Source: UBA1479 sp964012715
GTDB lineage: Bacteria > Pseudomonadota > Alphaproteobacteria > Rhodospirillales > Casp-alpha2
Assembly: GCA_964012715.1 (NCBI GenBank)
Contig: CAXGUG010000027.1
Location: 1-38,617 of the forward strand
Length of the DNA stretch: 38,617 bases
Reading direction: 5' to 3'
Positions 8,942 through 15,864 of the stretch are shown here, one piece after another. Both the position numbers and the translations under genes were made by a program. The stretch's first letter is position 1; every line of letters begins with the position of its first letter. The notes beneath the pieces were generated by a model, which saw only the letters and a list, made by a program, of their open reading frames with translations, was not told the origin of the DNA and ran no database searches.

Positions 8942-9312
8942 GCGGCAATCACGGCAGCCGCCATACGCCGACGGAACTGCGCATCAAAAAAGACGACAAG
9001 GTGCTGGAGATCGATTTCGACGACGGCGCTTCGTTCCGTATCCCGGCGGAGCTGCTGCGGGTCGAAAGCCCCTCGGCCGAAGTCCAGGGGCACGGCCCCG
9101 GGCAGAAGACGACCATCGCCGGTCGCCGCCACGTCAACATCATCGGTGCGGAACCCGTGGGCAACTACGCCGTGCGGCTGAAGTTCGACGACCTGCACGA
9201 CACCGGTATTTTTTCGTGGGAATACCTGTATGACGTCGGCACGCGGCAGGATGAAATCTGGGCCGGCTATTTGGAAGCCCTGGAGGCCAAGGGCCTAAGC
9301 CGCGACCCCTGA
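8938..9312 (+). CDS. DUF971 (gamma-butyrobetaine hydroxylase-like N-terminal domain) protein
   Basis: This 124-residue single-domain protein opens TPTELRIKKDDKVLEIDF and ends FSWEYLYDVG..QDEIW..Y, matching DUF971. The same domain occurs at the N-terminus of gamma-butyrobetaine hydroxylase and at the C-terminus of the plant Fe-S carrier HCF101, so a link to iron or Fe-S proteins is possible but unproven. It is coupled by a four-base overlap to the Trm112-like gene and is the last gene of the cluster. Its stop TGA is immediately followed by the stop of the convergent gene (TGATCA), leaving no spacer. Confidence 0.85.
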   Translation: MSGNHGSRHTPTELRIKKDDKVLEIDFDDGASFRIPAELLRVESPSAEVQGHGPGQKTTIAGRRHVNIIGAEPVGNYAVRLKFDDLHDTGIFSWEYLYDVGTRQDEIWAGYLEALEAKGLSRDP

Positions 9313-10155
9313 TCAGCTGCCGCAGCGAATAACCGAATCAAGGCCCGACGACCGAACGTACCAAGACGGGCTGATGTGCAGGCCGAGCTGACCCGTCGGG
9401 TTCAGATACGATTTGATCTTGAAGGTCGTGCTTTGATCGGGCCGAAGCTGGACACGCCGCGTCCGCACCGTCCGCTTTTCCGCACCGCCGATCTGATAGA
9501 CGGTGATCGAACCGGGATCGGGAAATTCCGGGCCTTTGTTGACGATGCGAAAAATCGTCGTATCGCCCTCGCAAGAGGCCGAAACCTCAATGTCCAAGGG
9601 GCTGCCGACCGCATTTCGCAATTCCACATGGACCCGTTCAGGCTGGGACGGGGCTTTCGGTGCTTGAGCAAGTTGGGTCTCGGCAATCTGGGTGGGGCGT
9701 TTCTTGGGCATGACCGTCACGGGCGTGCCGCCGGCCGCCGTGGCGAAATCGTTCAAATCCGCGGCGCTGGCCTGAACCGCGCTGCTTTGCTTGTCCGCCA
9801 GACAGCGCAGAACACCGATGCGGCCTTCCGTCACGGCGATATAGCGTTCCAGATCCGCGCCGGAAATTTCGACCTTCGCGCCGTTGTGGGTCACCGGCAG
9901 AGCCTTGCCATCGGCGCCCAGGGCCTTCAGGCGGCGCAAGCGATCCTGTTGATGGGCGATATAACCCTGCCAATCTCCACCCAAGCGGCCCTCGATATAC
10001 TTGATCACTTGGCCATGGCTGACGTCGCCCGCATAGGGTCCGCTGGGAAACGCCGGGCAGCGGTCCTGGGCAGCGGCGGGCGCGGCCATCAGCAATATCG
10101 AGGCCGCGGCGAAGCAGACGGTCTTATCCGCGTTTTTCAGAATAGAGAGAGTCAT
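9313..10155 (-). CDS. Secreted protein of unknown function
   Basis: I do not recognise this 280-residue protein. It has a clear Sec signal peptide (charged start, hydrophobic core about residues 13-25, cleavage after AAA-PAAAQ near residue 29). The first half of the mature part is helical, with two conserved-looking cysteines (in QDRCPAF and VLRCLADK). A Pro/Gln/Ala-rich linker near residues 145-170 leads to a C-terminal beta-rich module of about 100 residues with CEGDTT and a terminal VIRCGS. Four cysteines in an exported protein could form disulphides. It lies downstream of the Fe-S gene by 104 bases on the same strand and abuts the DUF971 gene tail to tail. Confidence 0.7.
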   Translation of the reverse strand: MTLSILKNADKTVCFAAASILLMAAPAAAQDRCPAFPSGPYAGDVSHGQVIKYIEGRLGGDWQGYIAHQQDRLRRLKALGADGKALPVTHNGAKVEISGADLERYIAVTEGRIGVLRCLADKQSSAVQASAADLNDFATAAGGTPVTVMPKKRPTQIAETQLAQAPKAPSQPERVHVELRNAVGSPLDIEVSASCEGDTTIFRIVNKGPEFPDPGSITVYQIGGAEKRTVRTRRVQLRPDQSTTFKIKSYLNPTGQLGLHISPSWYVRSSGLDSVIRCGS

Positions 10156-10259
10156 TGGCTTGGCAGTTCGGTTTGGTATCCTTGGGAGATCATCCCATTA
10201 CTGACACCTCAACCTGATCCAAGCCTTACAGGTCCAACATTTAACCCAAAATTTGTCGG

Positions 10260-10964
10260 TTAGGTTGGCACCCGGTCTCCGGCGGCGGTCAGCAGCTCTT
10301 TCACGACCCCGCCTTTCAGATCGATCCCGACGCCGCATTTACAGCCGGCGCAACCGACGCAGGCATCAAGGCCCAAGTCGATTGCCGCATCCAACGCCGC
10401 GGCACGCCCTTCTTCGGTCACGCAGGGGTCGAGCCGCTGGCGTTGCAGTTTCAACAACGAAAACGGATTGCCCCAGCGATAGCCGTGGACCGGATCCATC
10501 GGCGGCGCGTCGTCTTCGAAATTCCGCGCATGCATGGGACAGCCGTCCAGGCAGGCATAACATTCGATACAGGCCGTCAGATCGTGAAATTCCTTAGGTG
10601 CTTCGACGTTCAGGTCGTTGGTCCGCTGACCCGCCGACAGGCGACCGCGCAGTTGGCGGGCGATGCCGTCGCGGCGCACGACCAGATCGCTCAGAACCGG
10701 CAGGGTCGCCATCGGCTCGATGCTGTCGCCGTCGCGCACCCGGGCGCGGCAGGCAATGCGCGGGCGTCCGTTGACGTCGATGGTGCAGACCCCGCAATTG
10801 CGCGCCCGGCAACCGTAACGAAACGCCAAATCCGGCATGGCCGTTGCCTGGGCCTGGAGCAACACGTCCAGGGCCATGGGCCGTTCCTTGTCGTGGCGGG
10901 GCTGGTATTCGTAGGAAACGGTCTCGCGGACGCCGTTCCGGCTGGTAACGATATCGACTTTCAT
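10260..10964 (-). CDS. Succinate dehydrogenase/fumarate reductase-like iron-sulfur subunit
   Basis: The 234-residue electron-transfer protein has a plant-type [2Fe-2S] motif (Cys52, Cys57, Cys60, Cys72) and a ferredoxin-like motif CIECYACLDGCP (Cys132, 135, 138, 142). It ends in an unusual motif with Cys202, 205, 208 and 210. Succinate:quinone oxidoreductases normally end with C-x5-C-x3-CP and bind a [3Fe-4S] cluster there; this protein has C-x2-C-x2-C-x-C-G instead, which would suit a cubane cluster. It lies 48 bases downstream of the flavoprotein gene, so the two are probably one operon. No membrane-anchor genes are adjacent, so the complex may be soluble or use another partner. The physiological direction and electron carrier are unknown. 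Confidence 0.8.
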   Translation of the reverse strand: MKVDIVTSRNGVRETVSYEYQPRHDKERPMALDVLLQAQATAMPDLAFRYGCRARNCGVCTIDVNGRPRIACRARVRDGDSIEPMATLPVLSDLVVRRDGIARQLRGRLSAGQRTNDLNVEAPKEFHDLTACIECYACLDGCPMHARNFEDDAPPMDPVHGYRWGNPFSLLKLQRQRLDPCVTEEGRAAALDAAIDLGLDACVGCAGCKCGVGIDLKGGVVKELLTAAGDRVPT

Positions 10965-11012
10965 GGGGGGCGGTTCTTCTACGGTCGGTAGGGGAGGGCG
11001 CGGTCGGTTGAT

Positions 11013-12938
11013 CTATTCGGCGGGCGCATCCGGCAGCGGCCCAACGATGTTGCGGTATCGCTTTTCCAAAACGGAATCGAGCACGCCCTGCGGCAACAGG
11101 CGCAACGCCTTGTTCGCATACTGCCGCCAAGTCTCCTTCAGATGGATCGCCATCAGGCGCGGCAAGGGCGTGCGCGGCCGGGCGACCCGACGGGACCGAT
11201 AGGCAAATGCCCGATCCGCACCGGGATCGCGGGCGACCACGGTCGAATAGGGGGCCGACAGGAACGACGCGGTCGGTCGGTCCAGGCGAACATGGCCACC
11301 CACGCTGACGTCTCGTTCACGGGCGGCCACGGTCACGGCGCGGGCCACGTCCAGCAAATTGCGCAGCTCGGCATATTCGATGAAGGCCTGATTCCACAGG
11401 CCATATGCCGGGATCGCCGCCGCATCGGCGCGGGCGGTCAGGTCATCGATCAGCCCATCCATCAAATCCAGGGTGTCTGCGGTGCGGGCCGGGCCGATAT
11501 TGGTCCAGGCCGCTTCCTGCAATTCCAGTTTCAACGCGGCCGGGGCCTGTGCGCCCGTCTGACCGAAACGCGCTTGCGTCTCCGCGATCAAGGGGGCGAA
11601 GGCCGCATCACGGTCCGGTCCGGGTTTGTCTGCGCGGGCCAAATCGGCGGCGGCCCGCCCGGCGCGAAGGCCGAACACGACGTTTTCAGTCAGCGCGGTC
11701 GAACCCAAACGGTTGGCGCCGAACACGCCGCCCATGGATTGGCCCGCCGCGAACAAACCAGTCACACCCAGCTTTTGCGTACCGGCCCCGTCGCCGCCGA
11801 CGGACGCCCCGTCGGTATCGGCGCGGATGCCGCCCATCATATAGTGGGCGGCGGGACGAACCTCCCAGGGTTCGGCGCATTGGATTTGCGGTTTGCCCAG
11901 GGCTTGGCGCGCCGTGCGGTAGGCCGACGGCATGCCCGTTTCCAAATAGCGCATGAAATACCGGCCCGAGCGGGGCGGTCGCGCATTGCCGGTCAGGTCC
12001 AGATAAGCCCCGCCGTTTTCCGATCCGCGCCCATCGGCGACGGCGCGCATGATCGCGGCGGAACATTCGGCGCGGGTCCGCATGTAGACACCGTCCAAAA
12101 TGACCTTGCCGTTGCGGTCGCGCAGCACGCCCAGGAAGCTGGCCGTCGACGGCTCGCCGATCAGCAGTCCTTCGTACGACGGCGGCGAGGTCAGGCAGAA
12201 CGGCAGGAATTGCACCTGTTCCATATCGACCAGGTCGGCCCCGGCGCGGGCGGCGGCGGCGTAGCCGTCACCGGTGTTGCCGCGCATGGTGTCGGTCTTG
12301 GGGAAGAACAGGGTCGACAGGCCACCGGCAGCGACAATCACGGACGGGGCGCGCACGGCGATCAGCACGCCGTCCGCCGCGTGGTAGATCAGGGCCCCGG
12401 CGATCCGGCGCTGACCGTCGGCAGCTTCTTCCGTCGCCAGGTCCAGGAACCAAGCGTCTTCCAAATAGTCGATCCGCGTACCTTCGACCACGGCGTCCCA
12501 ACCGGCATGGCTGAAGGCCACGCCCGCGTTGGCATGGCCGACCGAACGCGCGACCCAATGGCCGCCCTTGGCCAGGGGCCGGGCATAGGGGCCTTGGCGT
12601 TCGGCATTGATCTTGGGCCGCAGTCCATGGGCGCGGTACCAGTCGTAGGCTTCGCGGTTGTCGCGGGCATAGGTTTCGGTGATCGACGGGTCCTGCAGGT
12701 CCGCGCCGGAAAAGCGCAGGTTGTCGGACAGTTCCTCGACCGTGTCGGCATCGCTGGACGAGCCGCGAACCGTTGCGTTTCCTTCGGAAATTTTGGTGTC
12801 GGAGCAGCCGATGGGGTCTTTCGAGACCACCAGAACGCGCGCGCCTTTTTCGGCAGCCGCGTCGGCGGCGGCACTACCGGCCCCGCCGGATCCGATCACG
12901 ACGACATCGTAATCGCGCCATTGTACTTCAATCGCCAC
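11013..12938 (-). CDS. Fumarate reductase/succinate dehydrogenase-like FAD flavoprotein
   Basis: This 641-residue protein belongs to the SdhA/FrdA/aspartate oxidase superfamily. It has an N-terminal Rossmann motif VVVIGSGGAGSAAA (about residues 12-25), the capping domain, RPAAHYMMGGI with the active-site histidine, and ANRLGSTALTENVVFGLRAG at the FAD/substrate interface. The histidine that binds FAD covalently in respiratory SdhA is replaced by a SEGN stretch near residue 51, so FAD is probably non-covalent. The start is GTG 12938 with GGGAGG 8 bases upstream. With the following Fe-S gene it forms an apparent two-subunit oxidoreductase. Fumarate/succinate is the default guess; other unsaturated carboxylates are possible. 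Confidence 0.8.
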   Translation of the reverse strand: MAIEVQWRDYDVVVIGSGGAGSAAADAAAEKGARVLVVSKDPIGCSDTKISEGNATVRGSSSDADTVEELSDNLRFSGADLQDPSITETYARDNREAYDWYRAHGLRPKINAERQGPYARPLAKGGHWVARSVGHANAGVAFSHAGWDAVVEGTRIDYLEDAWFLDLATEEAADGQRRIAGALIYHAADGVLIAVRAPSVIVAAGGLSTLFFPKTDTMRGNTGDGYAAAARAGADLVDMEQVQFLPFCLTSPPSYEGLLIGEPSTASFLGVLRDRNGKVILDGVYMRTRAECSAAIMRAVADGRGSENGGAYLDLTGNARPPRSGRYFMRYLETGMPSAYRTARQALGKPQIQCAEPWEVRPAAHYMMGGIRADTDGASVGGDGAGTQKLGVTGLFAAGQSMGGVFGANRLGSTALTENVVFGLRAGRAAADLARADKPGPDRDAAFAPLIAETQARFGQTGAQAPAALKLELQEAAWTNIGPARTADTLDLMDGLIDDLTARADAAAIPAYGLWNQAFIEYAELRNLLDVARAVTVAARERDVSVGGHVRLDRPTASFLSAPYSTVVARDPGADRAFAYRSRRVARPRTPLPRLMAIHLKETWRQYANKALRLLPQGVLDSVLEKRYRNIVGPLPDAPAE

Positions 12939-13051
12939 GGGGCCTGCCTCCCAGTCAGTCGCCGTTTCTTGTTGCCCGAATCAAGGCGTCGGCGGCGGGG
13001 AAAGGCAAGGAAAATCGTGGGCGGGGGCTAAATCCGGCCCGGATCGGCGAC

Positions 13052-13726
13052 TTAAACCGGCTGATCCGGATAGGCCAATTCATGGGTCGCGCGCCAAGCG
13101 TCGCCCACGTAATTGACGATCAGGGTCTGGCGTACGCCGGTGATCGGCTTGTGCCGAAAACCGTGCCAGGTGTCGGAGCCGGGCACGAACACAAGGGCGC
13201 GGTTGCTCTGGTGCGGGGTCGGTCCGAAATAGTCTTCTTCCTTGGGCCCGGCATAAATGTCGGTGCCCCAATCTTCGCCCTCGGGCGCGTCGGACAGATA
13301 AACCAGCAGGCTTAGTTTCTTGACCGAAATGTCCTTGTGCGGATGCAGCCAGAAACCGTCGCGGTCCTGGGCATATTCCAAACGCAGGTAGCTGCCCGAC
13401 AGGTCGATGCCGCACATGTCTTCGATCCGCTTGACCGTTTCCGGGTTCTGGAAACCGTCGGAAATTTCCTGGCACACGGCGAATTCGGCGCGGCGGCCCG
13501 GGTCGAAATAGCTGCGGGTGTCGTTATTGGCGGCGCGGCGGCCGTCATTGTATTCGACGCGCGGCGCGTCGAACGGCAGGGCGCGGATGGCATCGACCAC
13601 GTCGTCGGTAAAGACGTCGTCCAAAATCCAATGGGAAAACGGCTCGCTGCGGGTTTCGCAATTATCCAGGCTGGCCTGAAGCCGTGCCGTGTTGGCCGAA
13701 GGTGTGGTCATGGCGCCATCCATCAT
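13052..13726 (-). CDS. 2-oxoglutarate/Fe(II)-dependent oxygenase, prolyl 4-hydroxylase-like fold
   Basis: The protein has 224 residues with the iron-binding pattern HxD (His130, Asp132), a distal histidine near 188 (TWHGF) and Arg199 (GVRQT) for 2-oxoglutarate. The order and spacing fit the 2OG-Fe(II) oxygenase superfamily. The core is preceded by the usual helical N-terminal half. The substrate cannot be deduced: it stands alone between the flavoprotein and the ubiquinone hydroxylase. Two nearby starts are possible, ATG 13726 and ATG 13711; neither has a strong ribosome site. A small-molecule or protein hydroxylase role is equally possible. Confidence 0.75.
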   Translation of the reverse strand: MMDGAMTTPSANTARLQASLDNCETRSEPFSHWILDDVFTDDVVDAIRALPFDAPRVEYNDGRRAANNDTRSYFDPGRRAEFAVCQEISDGFQNPETVKRIEDMCGIDLSGSYLRLEYAQDRDGFWLHPHKDISVKKLSLLVYLSDAPEGEDWGTDIYAGPKEEDYFGPTPHQSNRALVFVPGSDTWHGFRHKPITGVRQTLIVNYVGDAWRATHELAYPDQPV

Positions 13727-13762
13727 CGCATCTCTTCAACCCCGGACGGGGCCGTGCCTTCC

Positions 13763-13790
13763 TGTTAAATCCTTGATCCGAACGCGTCAA
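13763..13790 (-). promoter_or_regulatory. Possible promoter of the 2OG-oxygenase gene
   Basis: On the minus strand, TTGACG (13785-13790) and TTAACA (13763-13768) are separated by 16 bases, about 37 bases upstream of the start codon. The -35 box is near consensus and the -10 box is weak. This is a tentative reading. Confidence 0.3.
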
Positions 13791-13881
13791 ACATTCCGTC
13801 CAACGCGCGCCAAGGCGAAACCTAGGTTAGTTCGAGGTCAAGCGCGGTGATTTGGATCAATCCCAGGCGGTTTTAAGTTGG

Positions 13882-15132
13882 CTACAGCCGCTCGCCCCGC
13901 ATCAGGCGCGGCAGTTCTCCGACCTCGCCCATGGCGTGGCGCATGAACAACTTGCGCAGACCCGGCAGGGCGTTGACCGCGCCCAGGCCCAAGTCGCGCG
14001 CCACCCGCAGCGGCGCGATATCGTTGGAGAACAGGCGGTTCAGGGCATCGGTCATACCCAGCATCAGGGAATTGTCGAAGCGGCGGCCCCGCTCGTAATC
14101 CTCAAGCACCGACGGCGCACCCGGGTCCAGGCCCAACCGGCGCGCGTCGGCCAGAATCTCGGCCAAAACCGCGACGTCGCGAAGGCCCATGTTCAGGCCC
14201 TGACCGGCGATCGGATGCATGCCGTGCAAGGCATCGCCCGCCAACACGAAGCGCCGCGCCGCGGCCTTGTTCGCCAAGTTGAGGGTCAGCGGGTAGCTCC
14301 AGCGGGGGCCAACCAGGGCGAGCGAGCCCAGAAAATCACCGAACCGCAGCGCCATCTCGGCCAAGAACGCATCGTCGTCGAGCGCCATCAGGGCGGGGGC
14401 CAGATCCTCGCGTTCGGTCCAGACCAGGGAGGATTGATGCTGTTCCCGGCCCGCCGCACCCCGGATCGGCAGGATCGCGAACGGCCCGGCCGGCAGGAAA
14501 TGTTCGTGCGCGACATAACCGTGCGGTCGTTCGTGATCGACGGTGCAGACGATCCCGGTCTGACCGTATGACCAACCGCTCGATCGGATCCCGGCTAGGG
14601 TCCGGGTCTGCGAGGCGCGGCCATCCGCGCCGACGATCAACGATGCCGCCAGGCTCCGGCCATCCTTCAATGTGACCGACGCCAAGCCACCTTCCAGGTC
14701 CATGCCCTCAATCTCGGCCGGGGCGACGACGGTCAGGTTCGGTGCGTCCTGCTGCGCTTTATATAAAGCGCGGCGCAGGTTGCGGTTTTCGATCATGTAG
14801 CCGAACGGGTCGTCGCCGACGTCGCTGTGGTCGTAATGCAGGAACAACATCGATTTGCCGTCGGCGACACGGATATCCTCGATCGGCGAGGCACCGGGGC
14901 CCAGGATGTCCCACAATCCGGCGGCGACCAGAACCCGATGGGTCGCAAGCGCGATGGCCGACGCCCGGCCGTCGAACCCGGCATCCAGGCCCGCCGCCGG
15001 GTCGATCCGGTCGACCAGCGTGACCCGCAGGCCCGCATTGGCCAGCAGCACAGCCAGCGTTCCGCCGACCAGCCCGCCCCCGACAATCAGGACATCCGAC
15101 ACCGTTTCGTGCTCAGCCGCGCGATCCGTCAT
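13882..15132 (-). CDS. UbiH/UbiF/COQ6-family ubiquinone biosynthesis FAD monooxygenase
   Basis: The 416-residue FAD-dependent hydroxylase has the Rossmann motif VLIVGGGLVGGTLA near its N-terminus, a DG motif (LIVGADGRAS) and the GD motif with flanking LAGDALHGMHPIAGQGLNMG, which together define the family that hydroxylates the ubiquinone ring. Which ring position it acts on (UbiH, UbiF, UbiI or the alphaproteobacterial UbiL type) cannot be told from sequence alone. ATG 15132 is preferred; an upstream in-frame extension to 15234 is Lys/Gly/Pro-rich and translates a repeat-containing regulatory region. It is divergent from glnK across 381 bases. Confidence 0.85.
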   Translation of the reverse strand: MTDRAAEHETVSDVLIVGGGLVGGTLAVLLANAGLRVTLVDRIDPAAGLDAGFDGRASAIALATHRVLVAAGLWDILGPGASPIEDIRVADGKSMLFLHYDHSDVGDDPFGYMIENRNLRRALYKAQQDAPNLTVVAPAEIEGMDLEGGLASVTLKDGRSLAASLIVGADGRASQTRTLAGIRSSGWSYGQTGIVCTVDHERPHGYVAHEHFLPAGPFAILPIRGAAGREQHQSSLVWTEREDLAPALMALDDDAFLAEMALRFGDFLGSLALVGPRWSYPLTLNLANKAAARRFVLAGDALHGMHPIAGQGLNMGLRDVAVLAEILADARRLGLDPGAPSVLEDYERGRRFDNSLMLGMTDALNRLFSNDIAPLRVARDLGLGAVNALPGLRKLFMRHAMGEVGELPRLMRGERL

Positions 15133-15182
15133 TGGCTTACTCTCTATGACTATGACCTGTCTGCTCTGGTTGCATTGTTTTA

Positions 15183-15218
15183 CAGGTTTACCGGGTTTTC
15201 CAGGTTTACCGGAACCTG
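15183..15218. repeat. Tandem 12-bp repeats and inverted repeat upstream of the ubiquinone hydroxylase
   Basis: CAGGTTTACCGG occurs at 15183-15194 and again at 15201-15212, 18 bases apart start to start. The second copy also begins a dyad, CAGGTT-TACCGG-AACCTG (15201-15218). The arrangement, about 50 to 90 bases upstream of the hydroxylase start, resembles a regulator's operator. No regulator can be named. Confidence 0.45.
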
Positions 15219-15303
15219 CGCAGAATCGCGCCATAAAAGATCAATGTCCAGGCAGTCTGGGTGGTCAAATAATGAGCAAAATGTCATTTTTGAACAAACA
15301 TTG

Positions 15304-15320
15304 TGCACAATTTCGCAGCG
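15304..15320 (+). promoter_or_regulatory. Candidate NtrC-binding site upstream of glnK
   Basis: TGCACAATTTCGCAGCG matches the NtrC consensus TGCACC-N5-GGTGCA at 12 of 17 positions when scored against TGCACCATTTTGGTGCA. It overlaps a perfect 12-base palindrome ATTGTGCACAAT at 15300-15311. Its centre lies roughly 100 bases upstream of the predicted start of the sigma-54-type promoter, a usual enhancer distance. The assignment is inferred. Confidence 0.4.
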
Positions 15321-15386
15321 CCAGACGACACCTGTATCTGCGTAATGCATTGAAAATAAAGGCGTAAACCAACTTGTATGGATTCC

Positions 15387-15400
15387 GGCACGGTTCTTGA
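15387..15400 (+). promoter_or_regulatory. Sigma-54 (RpoN)-like promoter of glnK-amtB
   Basis: GGCACGGTTCTTGA has the -24 GG and the full GGCACG block. The -12 element reads TTGA instead of TTGC, with the required ten bases between GG and GA. glnK-amtB operons are classic nitrogen-limitation targets of NtrC and sigma-54, which fits. The one departure is at the -12 C. Confidence 0.6.
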
Positions 15401-15418
15401 AGTTGTGCGCAGCGAATT

Positions 15419-15478
15419 CGGGCCATAGGGCCCGGCATTATCAGCGACGGGCGCCGGCGTTGTCGGTGTTTGCCCGTC
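15419..15478 (+). promoter_or_regulatory. Two hairpins in the glnK 5' leader
   Basis: CGGGCC-ATAG-GGCCCG (15419-15434) is followed by a larger hairpin with arms GACGGGC (15446-15452) and GCCCGTC (15472-15478). Both lie between the predicted transcription start and the glnK ribosome site. They may stabilise the mRNA 5' end or act as an attenuator. The pairing is visible; the function is not known. Confidence 0.4.
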
Positions 15479-15513
15479 CGGGACGTGGCCAAAAAGCGGA
15501 AAGGATTAACGAA

Positions 15514-15852
15514 ATGAAGCTGATCATGGCCGTTATCAAGCCGTTCAAGTTGGAGGAGGTTCGAGAGGCCCTCACGCCACTGGGCGTTGAAGGTATGACC
15601 GTCAGTGAGGTCAAAGGCTTTGGACGCCAGAAGGGGCAGGCGGAAATCTACCGCGGCGCCGAATACATGGTGAACTTCCTGCCGAAGGTGAAGCTCGAGA
15701 TCGCCGTTAAGGACGACCTCGTTGCCTCCATCGTCGAAACCATTCAGAAAACCGCCCAAACCGGCAAAATCGGTGACGGAAAGGTTTTCGTCTACTCGCT
15801 CGAGCAGGCCGTGCGTATCCGCACGGGCGAATCCGGCGCGGATGCCCTTTAG
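15514..15852 (+). CDS. glnK: PII nitrogen-regulatory protein GlnK
   Basis: The 112-residue PII protein signals nitrogen and energy state by binding ATP/ADP and 2-oxoglutarate and gates the AmtB channel in the cytoplasm. The T-loop is intact with Tyr51 (YRGAEYMVNFLPK), the uridylylation site used by GlnD. The C-terminal signature GKIGDGKVFVYSLEQAVRIRTGE is complete. The start ATG 15514 follows AAGGA. The stop codon overlaps the AGGAGG ribosome site of amtB, only 12 bases away, so the two genes are one operon behind the sigma-54-like promoter at 15387. Confidence 0.96.
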   Translation: MKLIMAVIKPFKLEEVREALTPLGVEGMTVSEVKGFGRQKGQAEIYRGAEYMVNFLPKVKLEIAVKDDLVASIVETIQKTAQTGKIGDGKVFVYSLEQAVRIRTGESGADAL

Positions 15853-15864
15853 GAGGTTTTCCAA

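Noticed and set aside
11142..13031. 629-codon plus-strand open frame opposite the FAD flavoprotein
   Set aside because: The minus-strand frame carries all motifs of the fumarate reductase family. The antisense product is Gly/Ala/Arg/Gln-rich without motifs.
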